In this document: piece after piece, positions 1-12,900 of the stretch
Numbering within the stretch: position 1 is the stretch's first letter
How the letters are laid out: every line of letters starts with the position of its first letter
Assembly: GCA_023055355.1 (NCBI GenBank)
Contig: JALJCS010000002.1
Location: 79,379,001 to 79,443,000, forward strand
DNA length: 64,000 bases
Origin: Agelaius tricolor
Taxonomy: Eukaryota > Chordata > Aves > Passeriformes > Icteridae
Direction of reading: 5' to 3'
The notes under the pieces: model-generated
Seen by the model: the letters and a program-made list of their open reading frames with translations, nothing else
Database searches by the model: none
Told to the model about the DNA's origin: nothing
Program-made: the position numbers and the translations under genes

Positions 1-519
1 CCTTGGGTCTCTGGCACTGTTGACTCTGGTTATCAGCGACCTGTTATGAAAGGAGGATGTGCAGCAGCAGCTGCCTTCACCTGCAGGTTAAAAGAACCAG
101 AACTGCTGTTCTTCACCCACTGCAGGAATGGGATGGCTTTGTCATAGACTGAAACCAAATGCAGGTACAACTTCATTGGCAAAGTACAGGGGAAAGTGGT
201 TCCTGTTCCTGCCAAGGCTGCCCCATGGCAGCCCTTCCCAGCCCCTGCCAGTTCTCCTTCCACCCTGGTGGCTGACTGGGATCAGCAGCTCCCCAAGAAG
301 GAAAGTTCTTTTTACACGAACTGCCATGAGCCTTAGAGAGACACCTCCTTCTCTCACACCTCAGTGCTAATAACAATTCAATGCAGAGTAAAGAAAAGGG
401 GTAAATCTGTGAGTGGGCTGCCAGGCATTTTCTTTTATCAGTGTCCAGAACTCTTCAATGGTAATGGTATCTGTTGGGGGCCCCAGACTGGACACACACA
501 CCATCTGTGCTGTGCCCAG
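1..519. other. Intergenic, nothing recognised
   Basis: Ordinary intergenic sequence of mixed composition. Short open frames are present on both strands but none has a domain, a motif or splice context that would support a gene. Confidence 0.7.
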
Positions 520-980
520 CTGTGGAGTCCCCAGTACAAGAAGGACATGGACCTGTTGGAATGAGTTCAGAGGAGTCCAGAATCACTCAATTATCATGGG
601 GCTGAAACACCTTCCCATGCAGACAGGCTGAGCTGGGGCTGTTCAACCTGGCAAAGAAGAGGCTCCAGGGAGACCTTATAGCACCTTCCCCTTGCCTTAA
701 AGGGGGCTGCAGTGAGCCTAGAGAGAGAATTTCCACAATGGTGTGACAGGACAAGGAGCCTTCCACTGAAAGGTTTAGATAAGGTTTTAGGAGGATGTTC
801 TGTACTGTGAGGGGGGTGAGGCCCTGGCAGGGTTGCCCAGAGAAGCTGTGGATGCCCCATCCGTGGCAGGGTCCAAGGCCAGGCTGGATGGGGCTCTGAG
901 CAGCCTGGTCCAGTGGAAGGCTCCCTGCCCATGGCAGGGGAGGTGGAGCTAGGTGATTTTCAAGGTCCCTCCCATCCCCA
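520..980 (+). mobile_element. CR1 LINE fragment, 3' end, 5'-truncated
   Basis: Sense-oriented CR1. Landmarks seen in order are AAGAAGGACATGGACCTGTTGGA (end of the reverse transcriptase ORF), AGGCTCCAGGGAGACCTTATAGC, TTGCCCAGAGAAGCTGTGGATG, and the 3' tail ending in AAGGTCCCTCCCATCCCCA. The 5' truncation is typical of CR1. There are internal deletions and the copy is dead. Confidence 0.93.
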
Positions 981-2751
981 ATAATTGGACAGTTTTATGA
1001 ACTCTAATTAGTTAATAGCAAGATGCAACAAGTCTGCAGTAATGTACAGCATATTAAAATGTCTCAAGTGACATGAGACACATGAAGTGAAATACCTATG
1101 TCCTTTCTAACACAGAAAAAATATTTCTAAATGAAGCCAAATGCAGTTTTTCACAGACTCCAAGGAATAGATGGTAGAAAGATGTTTGGAAATAGACATT
1201 TTTCATTATAATCCTGTGTTTGAAATGTGCTGACTTTAGAAATTTAGTATAAAATTAGTTCCAGGAGAGTAAACCTAGCAAAGATAATGGATGCTTGTTT
1301 TCTTTATCAGAATCCCTCAATTATGGAAATGTGGCAAATAGGTAATACCTCTAGGTTGAGTTGAATTAACATGTGTTCAAAATGAATCTAAAATGTGTCC
1401 CTTTCGCAGACAAAAATCACACAGTACAGATACTCAAAAACTGAAATACATCTCTGGCTTTGAAATGATTGTTGTTTTTCTGCATCAGCTTCTTGAAAAT
1501 GTCATGTGAGATTAGATCTGTTCACTGTTGTGTTGGTAAGCATATACACCCCCTGCAAAGGGCTGTCTTTGTTTACTGTCTCAGGCTGGGTTTTCAAAGG
1601 CAATTGCTCATTTGTGGTACCTTTTATAAGATCTTTACTTTCAGTAAACACTGGATATGAACTGTTACAAAACCAGGGTCCTTAGAGGACCCTCCAGCTG
1701 GGCACGAAAAATGATGCAGGTAATGAGGAAGAATAAGTGCTTCTAAAACCCTGTCCTCAAAAGACAAAGTGAGAAGAAACAGGCTAGATGACCACTAAAG
1801 CCTGAGTTTGCTTGCTCTAAATGCAGAGCTTGACAGAGCTACTACTGTCTGCTTGCTCAATGTTGGCAGTTGTGTCCAGAGCCTCTGATGGCTCAAAGTG
1901 GTTGTGCTCCCTCTGTGGGGTGGATGGAGCTCAGGTTGGCATCAGTTGCATTTCTGCTCATTCATGGGTTTCTGTCTGAAGGGCCAGCTGGCTCATTTCA
2001 AACTGAAGTACAAGGACAAGCTAATGACTGAGACAATGGGGATGATTGGGGAATTTCAGCACGAGTGCAGTCCTGAGGCCTGACCTGATATAATTAGCCA
2101 GTTTGCCCATTTTATTTTAGGCCTCCAGCTCTGTGGCTAAGGAAGGTATTTTCCACTGCTTGGGAGAGCTTTTGAAATTTTCCTTTCTTTGCAGCAGATG
2201 AGCTCAAAGAGAGAGAGACAGGTCTTTGTGAGACAGGCTTATCTCCACTGATGCTACACAGATGGGAGACACCCTCTAATTCACCTGAAATAAAATACTT
2301 TTGAGATTAAGTACCTGTTTGCTGCTCTCCAATTTTAAAACCTCCCCATAGATTTGCCCTTTGTCTTCAAAATTGTTTATGTCACCATTGCTTTCTTTCT
2401 GTCTTGGGGGATGCAGTCAGTTGCATCTGAGAAGAGCCTACCAGGAATGATTTTGAAGGAGTGAGAAGCAGGAATCCACTGCCAGCCTGAGTTTCAGCTG
2501 ATGTAAATGCTGCCTTGGCAGCATCAGTATCCTGTTAGCTTCACAGTCAGGAACCTGGCCCAAAACCCCAACAGTGCAGCTCTTCCCACACCTACAGATA
2601 CATGCATTCATGAACTCAGCAGGATGTCAGCTGGAAAAGGTGCAAAGCCATCCTGATGAGTCCCATCCCAGCACTGCTGTGGTCAGAGATCTGGTCTGTA
2701 AAACAGGCGATGGGTGAGGGCTGGGGGATGGACAAAGCTTCATCCCAAAAC
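981..2751. other. Intergenic, nothing recognised
   Basis: AT-rich intergenic DNA without a recognisable transposon, RNA gene or coding exon. Purely ordinary composition by eye. Confidence 0.65.
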
Positions 2752-2845
2752 ATTTGAGTGGTGGCCTTGGCAGTGATGGGTTAACACCTCGACTCAATGA
2801 TCATAAAGGCCTTTTCCAACCTAAATGATTCTGTGATTCCATGAA
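2752..2845 (+). mobile_element. CR1 LINE 3' tail fragment
   Basis: Only the last about 95 bases of a CR1. It has CTTGGCAGTGATGGGTTAAC, a diverged CTCAATGATCATAAAGGCC and the terminal TTTTCCAACCTAAATGATTC with its repeated TGATTC end. It is the same subfamily as the longer copy ending at 24832. Confidence 0.88.
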
Positions 2846-3049
2846 ATAATATGGTGAGCTTGTCTCTGCATGGCTCCTCAGCCCCAGAAGCTTGAGCCTG
2901 TGATGGGTTTACAGGCATTTATGTGCTACACACTGAATTAACAACTGACTGTGCTTCAGTGTGAGCAGTTCTGCACAGGCACTCATCTCCTCTTCAGAAA
3001 GGCAGAACAAGGAGCACAAATCCCCTTCAGAACATGTACAAGCTTAAAA

Positions 3050-3325
3050 ATATTTAGGTTGGAAGAGGCTTCAGGAGATGGTTCCAGTAAACTCTGCTGG
3101 AACCAGGGCCACATCAGGTTGTGTGGAGACTCATCTGGTTGAGCTGCAGATTTCTGTGTAGGTGAAGGTCCCACAGCCTGGTCAGGAACTTGGTCCAAAA
3201 TGTAACCACCCTCACTTGGAAGAGTTTTTTTCCTTGCATCCAACTGGAATATCTCTTGTTGCTTCTGGTGTCCTTTGCCTCTTGTCCTTTTGCTGTGCTT
3301 CTCAAAGACAAGTTTGGGTGAAGGG
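3050..3325 (-). mobile_element. CR1 LINE fragment, antisense
   Basis: Read on the + strand the order is inverted: TTTAGGTTGGAAGAGGCTTC near 3050 (complement of the CR1 3' tail), then GGAAGAGTTTTTTTCCTTGC and CATCCAACTGGAATATCTC, which are the complement of the CR1 3' untranslated region. Diverged and without an open frame. Confidence 0.8.
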
Positions 3326-6300
3326 GAAGTTACAAGTGACCTCCACTGTGGTATGATGGCTGTACACCTCTGCAAGGGCAGCTCTGAGTGTGCTGTACTG
3401 CTTAGCAGGGGAAAGAGAAACTCTGCAACCTCCTCATTATCTTATGGGGTCTGAAGGGGGGAAGGATATGGGTGAGCTGATTTCACACCTATGCACCAAT
3501 GGCCAGTTCTCACCATCTTAGCCAGCAGAAAGGGTGTGGGAACAGCAAATACTACTTGGGCATTTGGCAGAGCCTTTCCAGTTTTTGGCTATCAAGCCTT
3601 CAGTAGTTAATGCAAATCCAACCAAACAGAAGAGCCCTGCTCTCTGGAACTCAGACTACAGGAAGAATAAACTGTGCTTTCACATGAGGCAATAAAATTC
3701 AAGTAGGATTTGTTAAATCATGCAAATGATTTCTGGTCTGCACTTTATCTAAGGAATGGATTAAGAGTTTTTTGATTGGTGAGAAAAGTTGATTAAAAAA
3801 AGTTCTAGGGTCACAATATATATTCTACAAGTACACTTACTAAGCTCAAACCTGAATTTTTTCATTTTAGTTGAAATCATTATAATTTCTTTGCTCTGTT
3901 CTATACTTACAGTCTGGTTTTGGATTTCTGTTTTGTTTCTCACAGCCCCAGCAGAGAGCTCTCCATAAACATTTCCAGCCTCTAAAGCTGCTGTCCTGCC
4001 ACTTGATATGAAAGTGAACTTTCCTTCATGAAGAAACGACAATAAATGGCGCTGCCAGAAGATGACCATGGAGGATTGAAGACAAACTTGAAGTAAAATC
4101 AGCCCACTCAGCTGATACATTCTGGGGAGACCTGGTTTGCTGTGGAGTAAATATGTGGTGCAAAATATCCAAAATATCTAATTTGTTGAAAATGGTCATT
4201 GACAGACCTTTAGCTGGAAAATTTCTTCCAGTCTTCATCACTGTGCATAACTTTTGAGTTCCCTTTAGGGGACTGTCTATGCCCTTCACTAGAAGTCCTG
4301 TTTTAGCATGGCAACTACTGGATTCTTTTATTATGTATGCAGATGGCATGATGTTTTAGGAAAAACTTACAACAATTCTCCAATCTCAGTGGATATGTTC
4401 ACAATATTACACCCTGATAGGAATGTAAACGTCTTGTATGTGTTAGTTTTGCAGTCTAATGGTATTCTGTTAAACAATATCAGCACTTCATATGTGCTTT
4501 TCTCACAGAACTAGCACAGTCCATATATATATAATGGTCCTTTTTTAAAATACTGAGGATATGTTTCAGTGTTTGTGCTGAGACTGCATCCAAACTAAGC
4601 CCAGTACTAGCATCCCTTCACTGATTCACAGTAGGTTGTGTAGATAGATTTGCACGTGGCAGAGATGTGACTTCTTTTATCAAGACTTAGAGAAGAGCTG
4701 TCACAGAGGTAGCCAAAACCAGGGTAGTTTGAAGGAGCTGTAGGATACTGTGTGTGCTCTCCCTCTCACCCACCAAATATCAAAGGGTCCTGTTTCTGGT
4801 GTGCCAGTGTGTTTTCTAACTCAGTGAGGGAGAGGCAAGGGAGAGAGCCTTTCTCAGACATGTATGTGACCCTGGCTTTGGTCTGCAATAAAACCAGAAT
4901 AAACTGGAAGAATTCAGGTTCTTTATGCTGGCCACCACTTATGTTTTGGGCAGGGCTGGGAAATTGTAGTCCAAACCAAACTCTCTAAAAAGGTAAAGTG
5001 TAAGATTATACTTCTAGGGAGCAAGACACTCCCTTTGGAGAGGGCAGATTTCTTCATTAACTTTTTCCACTTTCTACTCAAAACAGTATTTTGGTAGGAA
5101 CTGGGAATAAGCAAATGGTTCCAATAAGCCTTTCAATATACTGTAGCAGGCTCATGACTGTTGCATTCAATCTGAACGTTGTTTTTTGTTCAGTCTCTGA
5201 ATGGCTGACCTCATCACTGGTTGTATCACAGCTGGCTGTGGTGCTCTTTCTTCCATGGGGACTCAGTGGAATTAGTGTCTGTCCCTTACATCAGGACCTT
5301 CTCAGCACACTCTTTATAATGAACTGATGTCATCAACATTCTGAGGGGGCTCACCTCTTTTTTCCTTCTTTCTTTAAAATCAAAGGTAGCTTTTTTGTGT
5401 ACTTAAAGACTGTCACTCTCTCCAGCCTGATAGAGTTGCTGTTAGCATTAATTCCAAACTCTGCATGAGACAATGCTGTGTGAAGATGCAGTGATGGAGA
5501 GAATGTGCAGTTAGAGTAAGTCACAGGCACCTTTCTGGAGGAAGCTCCTGTGTTATAATTCTTAAAAATTGTTGTGCAGTTCATTGCTAGAGAATGGAAG
5601 GTCAACCACTGAGGGTGCCTGTACAACAAACAGATAATTATCTTCAGGGTTTAATTTTTTTAGATGGTTATGGGCTTAGGTTTCAGCTCTCCACCCATCT
5701 CAGATTCAGCATAGTGGATACTTCTATAGCGCTCAGTGCAAAAGCAAAATATTTTTACTGGTGACAAAGATTCTCAGAAGTTGCTAGTGATTTTTAATGT
5801 TTTGGGTCTTTCCATGGATTCTCAAATGGAGCTCCCAAGAATTACAGAGTAGTAAGCTTCTACATTCTCTTTCTGAAAATCCTGGTCCCTAATTTCAAAT
5901 TAATTGGTGTAAAATTCTCCTTAAAACATAAGGATCTTTGCCAATTGCAACATTTGCACTTTTTAGAGCTTTTCATAGGGTTGCAGGTTGGAATCTGATA
6001 CCAATAGAGCCAGCCATGTGCATGGCACAGGTCCACTGTAAGCTTCAGCAAATTTTACAGCTCTTTCTGCTACAGGTTTTAAAAATGCACTCTGACAACT
6101 GACATCAATTTCATGTTGATAAAGTAATTAAAAACAAACTACTTTGATTGATATGTTAAATTAAAAAGAGAATGCTATACTTCTACAGTAGGAGTTCTCT
6201 TATTTTACTACCCGGTGAAAAAAATCCAGAATAATTTGAATGATAAAAGAAGAGTTTATCAAAGAGTGTTATCTTTAAAGGGTGTGTGAGAAGAAGTTGG

Positions 6301-6699
6301 GTTAGGCAGAGAGCCACTAGAAGCTTTTTTTGTATCAATTTTAGTTTTGACCATCTTCCAGTATATGGGCATGAATTTAGATGTGTGCACTTAACCTGTT
6401 AAAACAGTTTGTTTTAAAAGCTTCCCAGGATTTTAGCTATGGTGACCTAGAAAAGCAGTGTTATAGGCCCTGAGAAATGTGAAAATCAAGTCCAGACGCT
6501 TGAGTAGCCAGACTCTGAGAGATGTCTGCTGTAGGTGCCTGTTGGACAAACCTCCCCTGAAGCTGGTTTGGTCTCCATCCTGCAGCCAGCCTATGCATGT
6601 GGATAACTGCAAGCATAGCCCCCCCGAGCCCCGTGACCCTTCTCACGTGTGTGACTGTCTGCCAGAGCCATAAGGAAATAACTGTACTTTTTGGCTTGT
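3326..6699. other. Intergenic, nothing recognised
   Basis: AT-rich unique-looking DNA. A short TA run (4522-4533) is the only simple repeat noted. No gene or transposon was identified. Confidence 0.65.
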
Positions 6700-7260
6700 A
6701 TTTAACTATTCATTGTGTTTGGATTTTTTTAATCACTGTTATTCTCCCAAAGTAGGCCATGCTTCCTCAGGGATATTTATGAAATTGTTCTACATCTCCT
6801 GAACAACTATCTGGATCCCAGCATATTCTTCTGAAAACTTTTTAATATAAATAAACATGTGGGAGAGGTTTTTGTTCTTATGAATGGGGGCAGGTACTGT
6901 GTTCTCGGAAAGGCTGTTGAGTGCAGACAATCAAGTCTATTGCATTTTTTATGCTGAACACCTTATTAATACCAGACATATCCGCTTTTGCCTGGGTCGC
7001 AGGAACAGTTCAGGGGAAAGAATGCTTTATCTCTAGTCAATAAATCATTTATGTTGAGAGTGCCAAAGACCAAGTCAACATGAAAGGGAGCAAATAAGTT
7101 ATTCCGGCAAAGGAAGTGAATTTAAATATGCTCAGAGCCATTAGTTCGCTGCAAAAGAGTGGAAGACTAATGCTGTTTTCATAAAGCAGCCATTATCAGC
7201 CAGTGGAGATAGATAAATTCATACAGGCTGTGCTGTTGTTACAGTGATCACCAGTTATTA
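6700..7260. promoter_or_regulatory. Candidate conserved non-coding element upstream of EXT1
   Basis: Low-repeat, mixed-composition block with motif clusters such as CAATAAATCATTTATG, GCCATTATCAGCC and GATAGATAAATTCATACA (homeodomain, GATA-like), and a few retained CpGs (CATATCCGC, TTATTCCGGC). No open frame. Proposed from composition and motif density only; conservation is untested. Confidence 0.25.
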
Positions 7261-8714
7261 TCTCTGAGACAAGGCAGGGTTGTGAGCAGGACCCTGTTCC
7301 CGTGCAGACCTGCAGCTTTCCTCCCAGCCCAGAGCCTCCCCCTGCTGCCACGCTCCCCTGGCTTCCCTGTGCCCAGGTTCAGCATCAGAGCCCTCCAGGA
7401 ATCCCTGTCAGAGCTCAGCCATCCCAAGTGCTTTGCTCTGTGAGACAGCCTCCACCAGAAACCTGAAGGAATTGCTCACCCCAGAGGGCACACTGCAGCT
7501 GAGATCATCCTTTGCACTGTTTTGTTCCTCATTTCTTTTTCAGCTGGGTGGCTTTCTGTGCCTCAACACCTGCCATTTATTCTGTTAAGGGAAAGCCAGC
7601 CTTCCAGAAGGGGAGTTTGGAAAAGCTCCATGAGCTCTTTGGTTTTGCTTGTCCAGATGCATGGCAGTGCTGTACCAGTGAGTCCACCCCTCCTTGTCTC
7701 TTCCTTAGGGTAAGTGTTGTCATTCAACTGCAGCTGCAATGTCATTGAGGAAATTAAACCATTAAAAATTACAAAATTCTGGGTTTGCCCTGAATTTTCA
7801 GAAGACCCCACGGCAGACCCTGGCAGATCTCCATTGGCACTACTCCATCACAGGCTCCAGAGATGTGTTGATCAGTGCCAGCCAAGGAGCCAGCATCGAG
7901 GTGGCATTTTTTTGTGATCACTAAAATGAACCTCCTCCACCTGCCACAAGGCCAAAAGATCTGCATTATTCAAAATAAAGCAAAGTAAAACCCTGCATCT
8001 TTCACATTGGTCCCCTTAACAGTTACCATCTCTGCCATCAGAGTCTCCTTGAACAGCTCTGCTGCAGGACTGCAATTAACCCTGGTATATATAGGCTGTC
8101 AATAAGATTTTAATTTAAAAAGAGAAGGTCCTTTGGTATAATTAAAATTGATGGGTGAGGGGAAAATATGACCAGCATTACCTGCAACCTCTTATAGTAA
8201 AATTCAGGAAAGTAATCTGGAGGGCAAAAAAACCCACCAACATAATGTATGGGTGATTAGGCAGGCTCATGAGGATAAATCAGCAAGTAAGGAAAGTAGA
8301 TGCTTAATGAAGGAAGGTAAAAATGTATGGGAAGTCAGTGGCAAATAGGTTCGGGCTGGTTACACCAAAGACTTTACATATATCCTAATAAATACTGCCA
8401 TAGCAAAGCTAAGTGTGATGTTAGACAGGCCCAGCACAGAGATTGCTCACACTACATTGGAAACCCAACAAACAGTCTTGTTCTGTATTTGAAAGCAGTG
8501 GAAGGAGAGAGTCAGATTACACATTAAAATGTAATTCCTCCTGTCCCATCAGGAGTTACAGGTAATATTAAGCAGTAACTATCCAAACATAATTTTAAAT
8601 TTGTAGAACCATTATCTGAATCCAAAAGTGAAGGAAGAGTTTACTAGGACTCCTCAGAACCAGAAAGCATAAAGGAAGCTTCAAATGACACCAGACCCAC
8701 AATAATGCAAAAGA
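7261..8714. other. Intergenic; right part may belong to an old LINE
   Basis: 7261-8230 shows nothing recognisable. 8231-8714 has no clear motif but leads directly into the old CR1 that is recognisable from 8715, and may be its more decayed upstream part. Confidence 0.5.
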
Positions 8715-9895
8715 ATGAGTGGTTTGATACAGAAAACTATAGACTCATTAGCTTCCTATCAGTCTTAGGCAAAATCATGGAAAAGTTGATACGGTGTAAT
8801 CATTAGAGTAATTAAAAATTGATAAAATCGTTCATATTATTTTTATAGAACTGTATTATGCCAAATAATCTTGCTATGATTTTTGTGGTATCAAAGGATT
8901 GTTGAGAAAAGAAGCTCTGCTGGAATACTATACTTAGCCTCCTATAGAGCATTTGATTCTGATAAAGAACAAAATAGCACAATGCAAAATCAATATCACC
9001 CATATTTAATGGATTAAAAATGGATTACAGGCTGATCACAAAAAATAGCTGTAAATATGAATTATCCTCACTGAGACTATTTCTGATGAGCTCCTCCCAA
9101 GGTTTGCTCTATTTTCAATATACCCCCCAGGGAAAGAGAAAATTACTGTTGGCAACAGCAGAGATGGCAAAAACAGGGGCACAATAAATAATGATCTGAG
9201 CAGGTCAGTAGTGGAGAATAACCTGGAGGACAGAAAAGTTAAAAATCCAGGAGAGATGGCAGCAAGTCCAACTTAGTAGCATGGGGAGTATGCAATAACC
9301 CAGTGGCTGTGAAGGTGTCATAAATTATCTGTTCAGCATCAGCCCCAGAGATGCCTCTGCCAGCTGGGATGTAGGACCTGGCAACAGTGATGCCATTCCA
9401 GTCTTTCAAGAAAGGTATCAACAACCTGGGAAGATTATTTTCAATAGTTCCCAGTGTCATTCAAGGGCAGGAAAACAGGTCTTATTATAGTGTCAAACTA
9501 ATGAAGCTCAAGCTATTAATTTATCTCAGAAGCAATTTGAAGCGGTGACTTGATCTCCATGTGCAATCACAATCTTCTACCTGGGCAGGGAAGCACTGTC
9601 TGAAGGCAGGTAGCTCTTCTGTTTGGAGGAAAAGGGAATGATGTGCTCTGCTGCTTGGAAACTGATTTCATGCTAGAAATTAGTGCAAATACTCAACAGG
9701 GAGGATGATCACCAGTGGAGACAACTTACTCAGTTACCTGGTATGTTCTCCATCACGTAAAGTCTTTAAATGTATGCAGAGTATTTTTCCAAGTCAAAAA
9801 GCTCTACCTCAAACTGAAATCCAGGCTCAGTGCAGCAATTACTGGATGAAGTTATTGGGCATGTGTTATGCAAGGATTAGACTAGATCATCAGAT
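8715..9895 (+). mobile_element. Ancient amniote CR1 LINE, decayed, reverse-transcriptase part to 3' end
   Basis: A very old CR1 of the type common in turtles and crocodilians. Recognisable in order: the reverse transcriptase start (AGGCAAAATCATGGAAAAG, 8766-8784), CATTTGATTCTGATAA, TTTAATGGATTAAAAATGG, ATTTATCTCAGAAGCAATTTG with GGTGACTTGATCT, TTCTCCATCACGTAAAGTC, and the end TGTTATGCAAGGATTAGACTAG. Many indels and stops; no coding capacity. It may begin near 8230. Confidence 0.75.
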
Positions 9896-12459
9896 GTAAA
9901 CTGAATTAAAAATATCCTGAAGTTTCCAATATTACAGGAAGGCAGGGCGATCTATATCCTCTTTTTTTTCTCTCCCCCACAAAATGGTATTAATTTAAAC
10001 AGCTTCTGTGGAAAGCTGTGCATTTGGTATGAGCATCACTAGGTCTGCTCAAGTTTTAAGGTTCTGCTGCACATATTTAGAGGAAGAGAACTGGACAAGA
10101 AAGGACAACAAAACCCTTGGACATACCAAGAGTCTGTAGCTTTTCAGTGATGGCAGCCTGGGACAAAATGCTGCATGCAAATGATGGGGCCATGTGGATG
10201 TGTAGTCAAAGCAAGGCATAACAGCTGTGGGTTTGCCTCTTAAGGAGGCAGCATCTTGCTGGCAAGAAACAGATTGTTGTGCCTGCAACAAGCAGCAGAG
10301 AAGCTGCAGTGCTGATGGAGAGGGTGATTGTATCACTGTGCAGCGGGGCACAGTACACAGGTTCCTTGCTTCAAAGACAGCAAACTTCTGCTCTCATGAG
10401 GAGCCCCACTGGAGCTGGTTAATAAAGCCCTGTAAGTGAAATTACATCAGTGGGATCACCCAGAGACATGACAGCTGCTCCCAGCAGTGGGTTTTTGCCA
10501 GACTGGGTCCTGTTACCATTGGCTGGATTGAATGTTGTGCTTCAGAAATAAGCAAAGGAGTACTTGGTGTCTGATTCAGATCTCACAAAACCACTGTTGA
10601 TGTGCACAAGGCGAGTGTGAACCACCGGAGTCATCTTCCATGTGCTTCATCAACTGTGGGGAAAGCACAAACTGGGATGTACAGTCTAAAGAGTAAACAG
10701 CTCACACAAACAAGGGAAACTATAAAAGCAATATTTACTGCAGATTGGTATGGACACCTTGCAGCTCTGGAGGAGAGTGTTCTGTGACAGGCATGGCTGG
10801 GGCCAGCTGGGCAGGGGCAAAGCTGGACTGGCACATGACTCTAACATCTGCTTCTGCCCTAAGGGTAGGACTGACAGCATTATCACAGCTCAAGCTCAGA
10901 CCAGGCTCAGGCTAAGAAGGAAATGAAAAGCTCCTTTCTGGTATTAATTCCAAATATATCTAAGTAGTTTCTCAGAAAATAAAAATCCTCTGTAGTTGTT
11001 ACACCTCTAATCACATTCCTTCTATTAAGCATTTGCCTTGAATTTATCTATTTAATATCATGAGTCATCAAATTAAATAGCAAAACACGGGGGTTTTTTA
11101 TAGCAGAGAGATTGGTATTGCAGCAAAACTGCATGTAAGCAATAAGAAGCTGTGCAGGGAAGGAAAAAAACCTCAGATTGTCCCATTAGATGCTTATGGG
11201 ACTTATAAGTTGGTTGGGTTTTTTTCAATATTGAGAGGGCAGCTTTACATCTAGGCAGGAGTTTTCCTTACCAAGCCAGGTTTTGGTCTCAAGAGCAGAT
11301 AGATAAAGAAATGTTTTGAGTCCTTTTAGCACTTTGTCTGCTTCCCTTGTATGTAAGAGGTTCCTTCTCTGCACTTCTGAGAAAAGTGGAAAAGAGATTA
11401 AGTGACAGTAGAAAAAGCACAGAGAGACAGGAGCTTCCATCCAATGCAAAGCATCTCAGCATGAGAAGCACATCTCATCCTTCTCCCCTGAATCCAGCCC
11501 CACTGACCAAGGGGAGGAATGGAGCCATGCTGGGCTACCCCACAGGCAGAGAGCAGTGTTCTGTCTGTGCTGAGTAGCTCCTGCAGCCACGGCAGGGGAC
11601 ATTTCCTGGCAGGACTGGACAATCCCCTGGTGATGGGAATGAGCAGCATTTCCCCAAAGGGGATGTGTCCTCTCAGGAGAAGACTCCTTTGCTTTGCACT
11701 AAGCTGCAGGGATGCTTGGCAAGGCTAAGATGTATTTTTAAATTTCTCACAGATATTGCAGAATCTGAAGGTGGCAGGACAGTACTTTGGGACATGCTGG
11801 GCTTTGCATTCAGTTTCTTGTAGGGGCTGCAGCTACCTGGACCTGCCTCAAAATTATTGTTTCTTTTTCACTGTCTGGGTAAGATGGGAGGAATGCCTGC
11901 CTGGCTCTGCACACCATAAACCAGCAAAGAGGGCTCCAAATTTGGGGTCCTCTGCTTTGGGGAGCTGAATTTAAGGTTGTTTGAACATGACCCTGAGGAT
12001 GTCAGGCAGCTGGAATTGCAGTTGCACCTGAGTTGTCTCCAAAGGCTGCTTCCCAAAAAGGAGCCCATGGACAGAATCAGATACCAGGCTGTGCCAGTGC
12101 ATCCACATTGGCCCTGATGATGGACATGAGCTGCAGGGAGTGACAGGGAGGCTGGGATCAAGGTCCTGGCAGATCTGGTCACCTGCTGCAGGACATGGGA
12201 TGCAGAAAGGCTGACTGCAAGCCCTTGGCAATGGTCAAAGCAGTCACTTGAAGCCAGCAAGTTGTGTCTGGTCCTGCTGCCTTGGGACTCAGTTCTGGTT
12301 TAGATCCACTAAGGAAATACTCTAAGCCAATGATCTCCTTTTAATGTTAACTTGGTTGATAATCTAGTAAGATGCCAGCACTCTAATGCTTATAAAGTGA
12401 CACACTCTTATTCCCAGTACATCTATGGCTGAACTTTTTAATGATGCAGCCAAATGAGG
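9896..12459. other. Intergenic, nothing recognised
   Basis: No recognisable transposon or gene. The open frames at 11868-12260 on the minus strand are short and carry no domain. Confidence 0.65.
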
Positions 12460-12900
12460 TGGCATGAGACAAAAGTGTGCCTTTTTGTTTGATGTACACT
12501 GCATTTCCCCAGGCATCCAAGGTGTTCAGCTGCACAGCAGTGCTTTTTTCCCAAAACAAAACTTACCATGCAAACTAATTTTTAGTATACAAAGTGGCCA
12601 TCACTTAATTCCAACTTACAGCTTTTATATTCAGTCTTGTCTTCCTTCTGTTTTCAAAAATCAGCAAAAATAAAGCCCGGGCGGGAGGGAGGAGTTCTTT
12701 TAAAGAATAAAATTAAAACCAATATCAAGTTTTTGGTATCTTTGGGCATGATCTCTGGAAGCTTTGGGTATCTGCTTTATCATTTTGTATATTTGACAAT
12801 TTTGTACTCTGCATTGTTTGACTTCATTTGTGCATGGCAATGTATTAAAACATGGAATTTTTATTATACAGTAAAAGTATTTTGTTTGATTTAAATAAGA
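12460..12900 (+). other. 3' UTR-like AT-rich segment with AATAAA signals
   Basis: Two AATAAA hexamers (12669-12674 and 12706-12711) and an ATTAAA (12844-12849) lie in sequence with T-rich, low-CpG character resembling the end of a vertebrate 3' UTR on the + strand. SAMD12 is the gene known to lie upstream of EXT1 in the same orientation in mammals, so its 3' end is one possibility. No SAMD12 coding exon was recognised in the window. Confidence 0.2.

Noticed and set aside
9239..9460. 73-codon minus strand frame
   Set aside because: Lies inside the decayed ancient CR1 in antisense; a chance frame.
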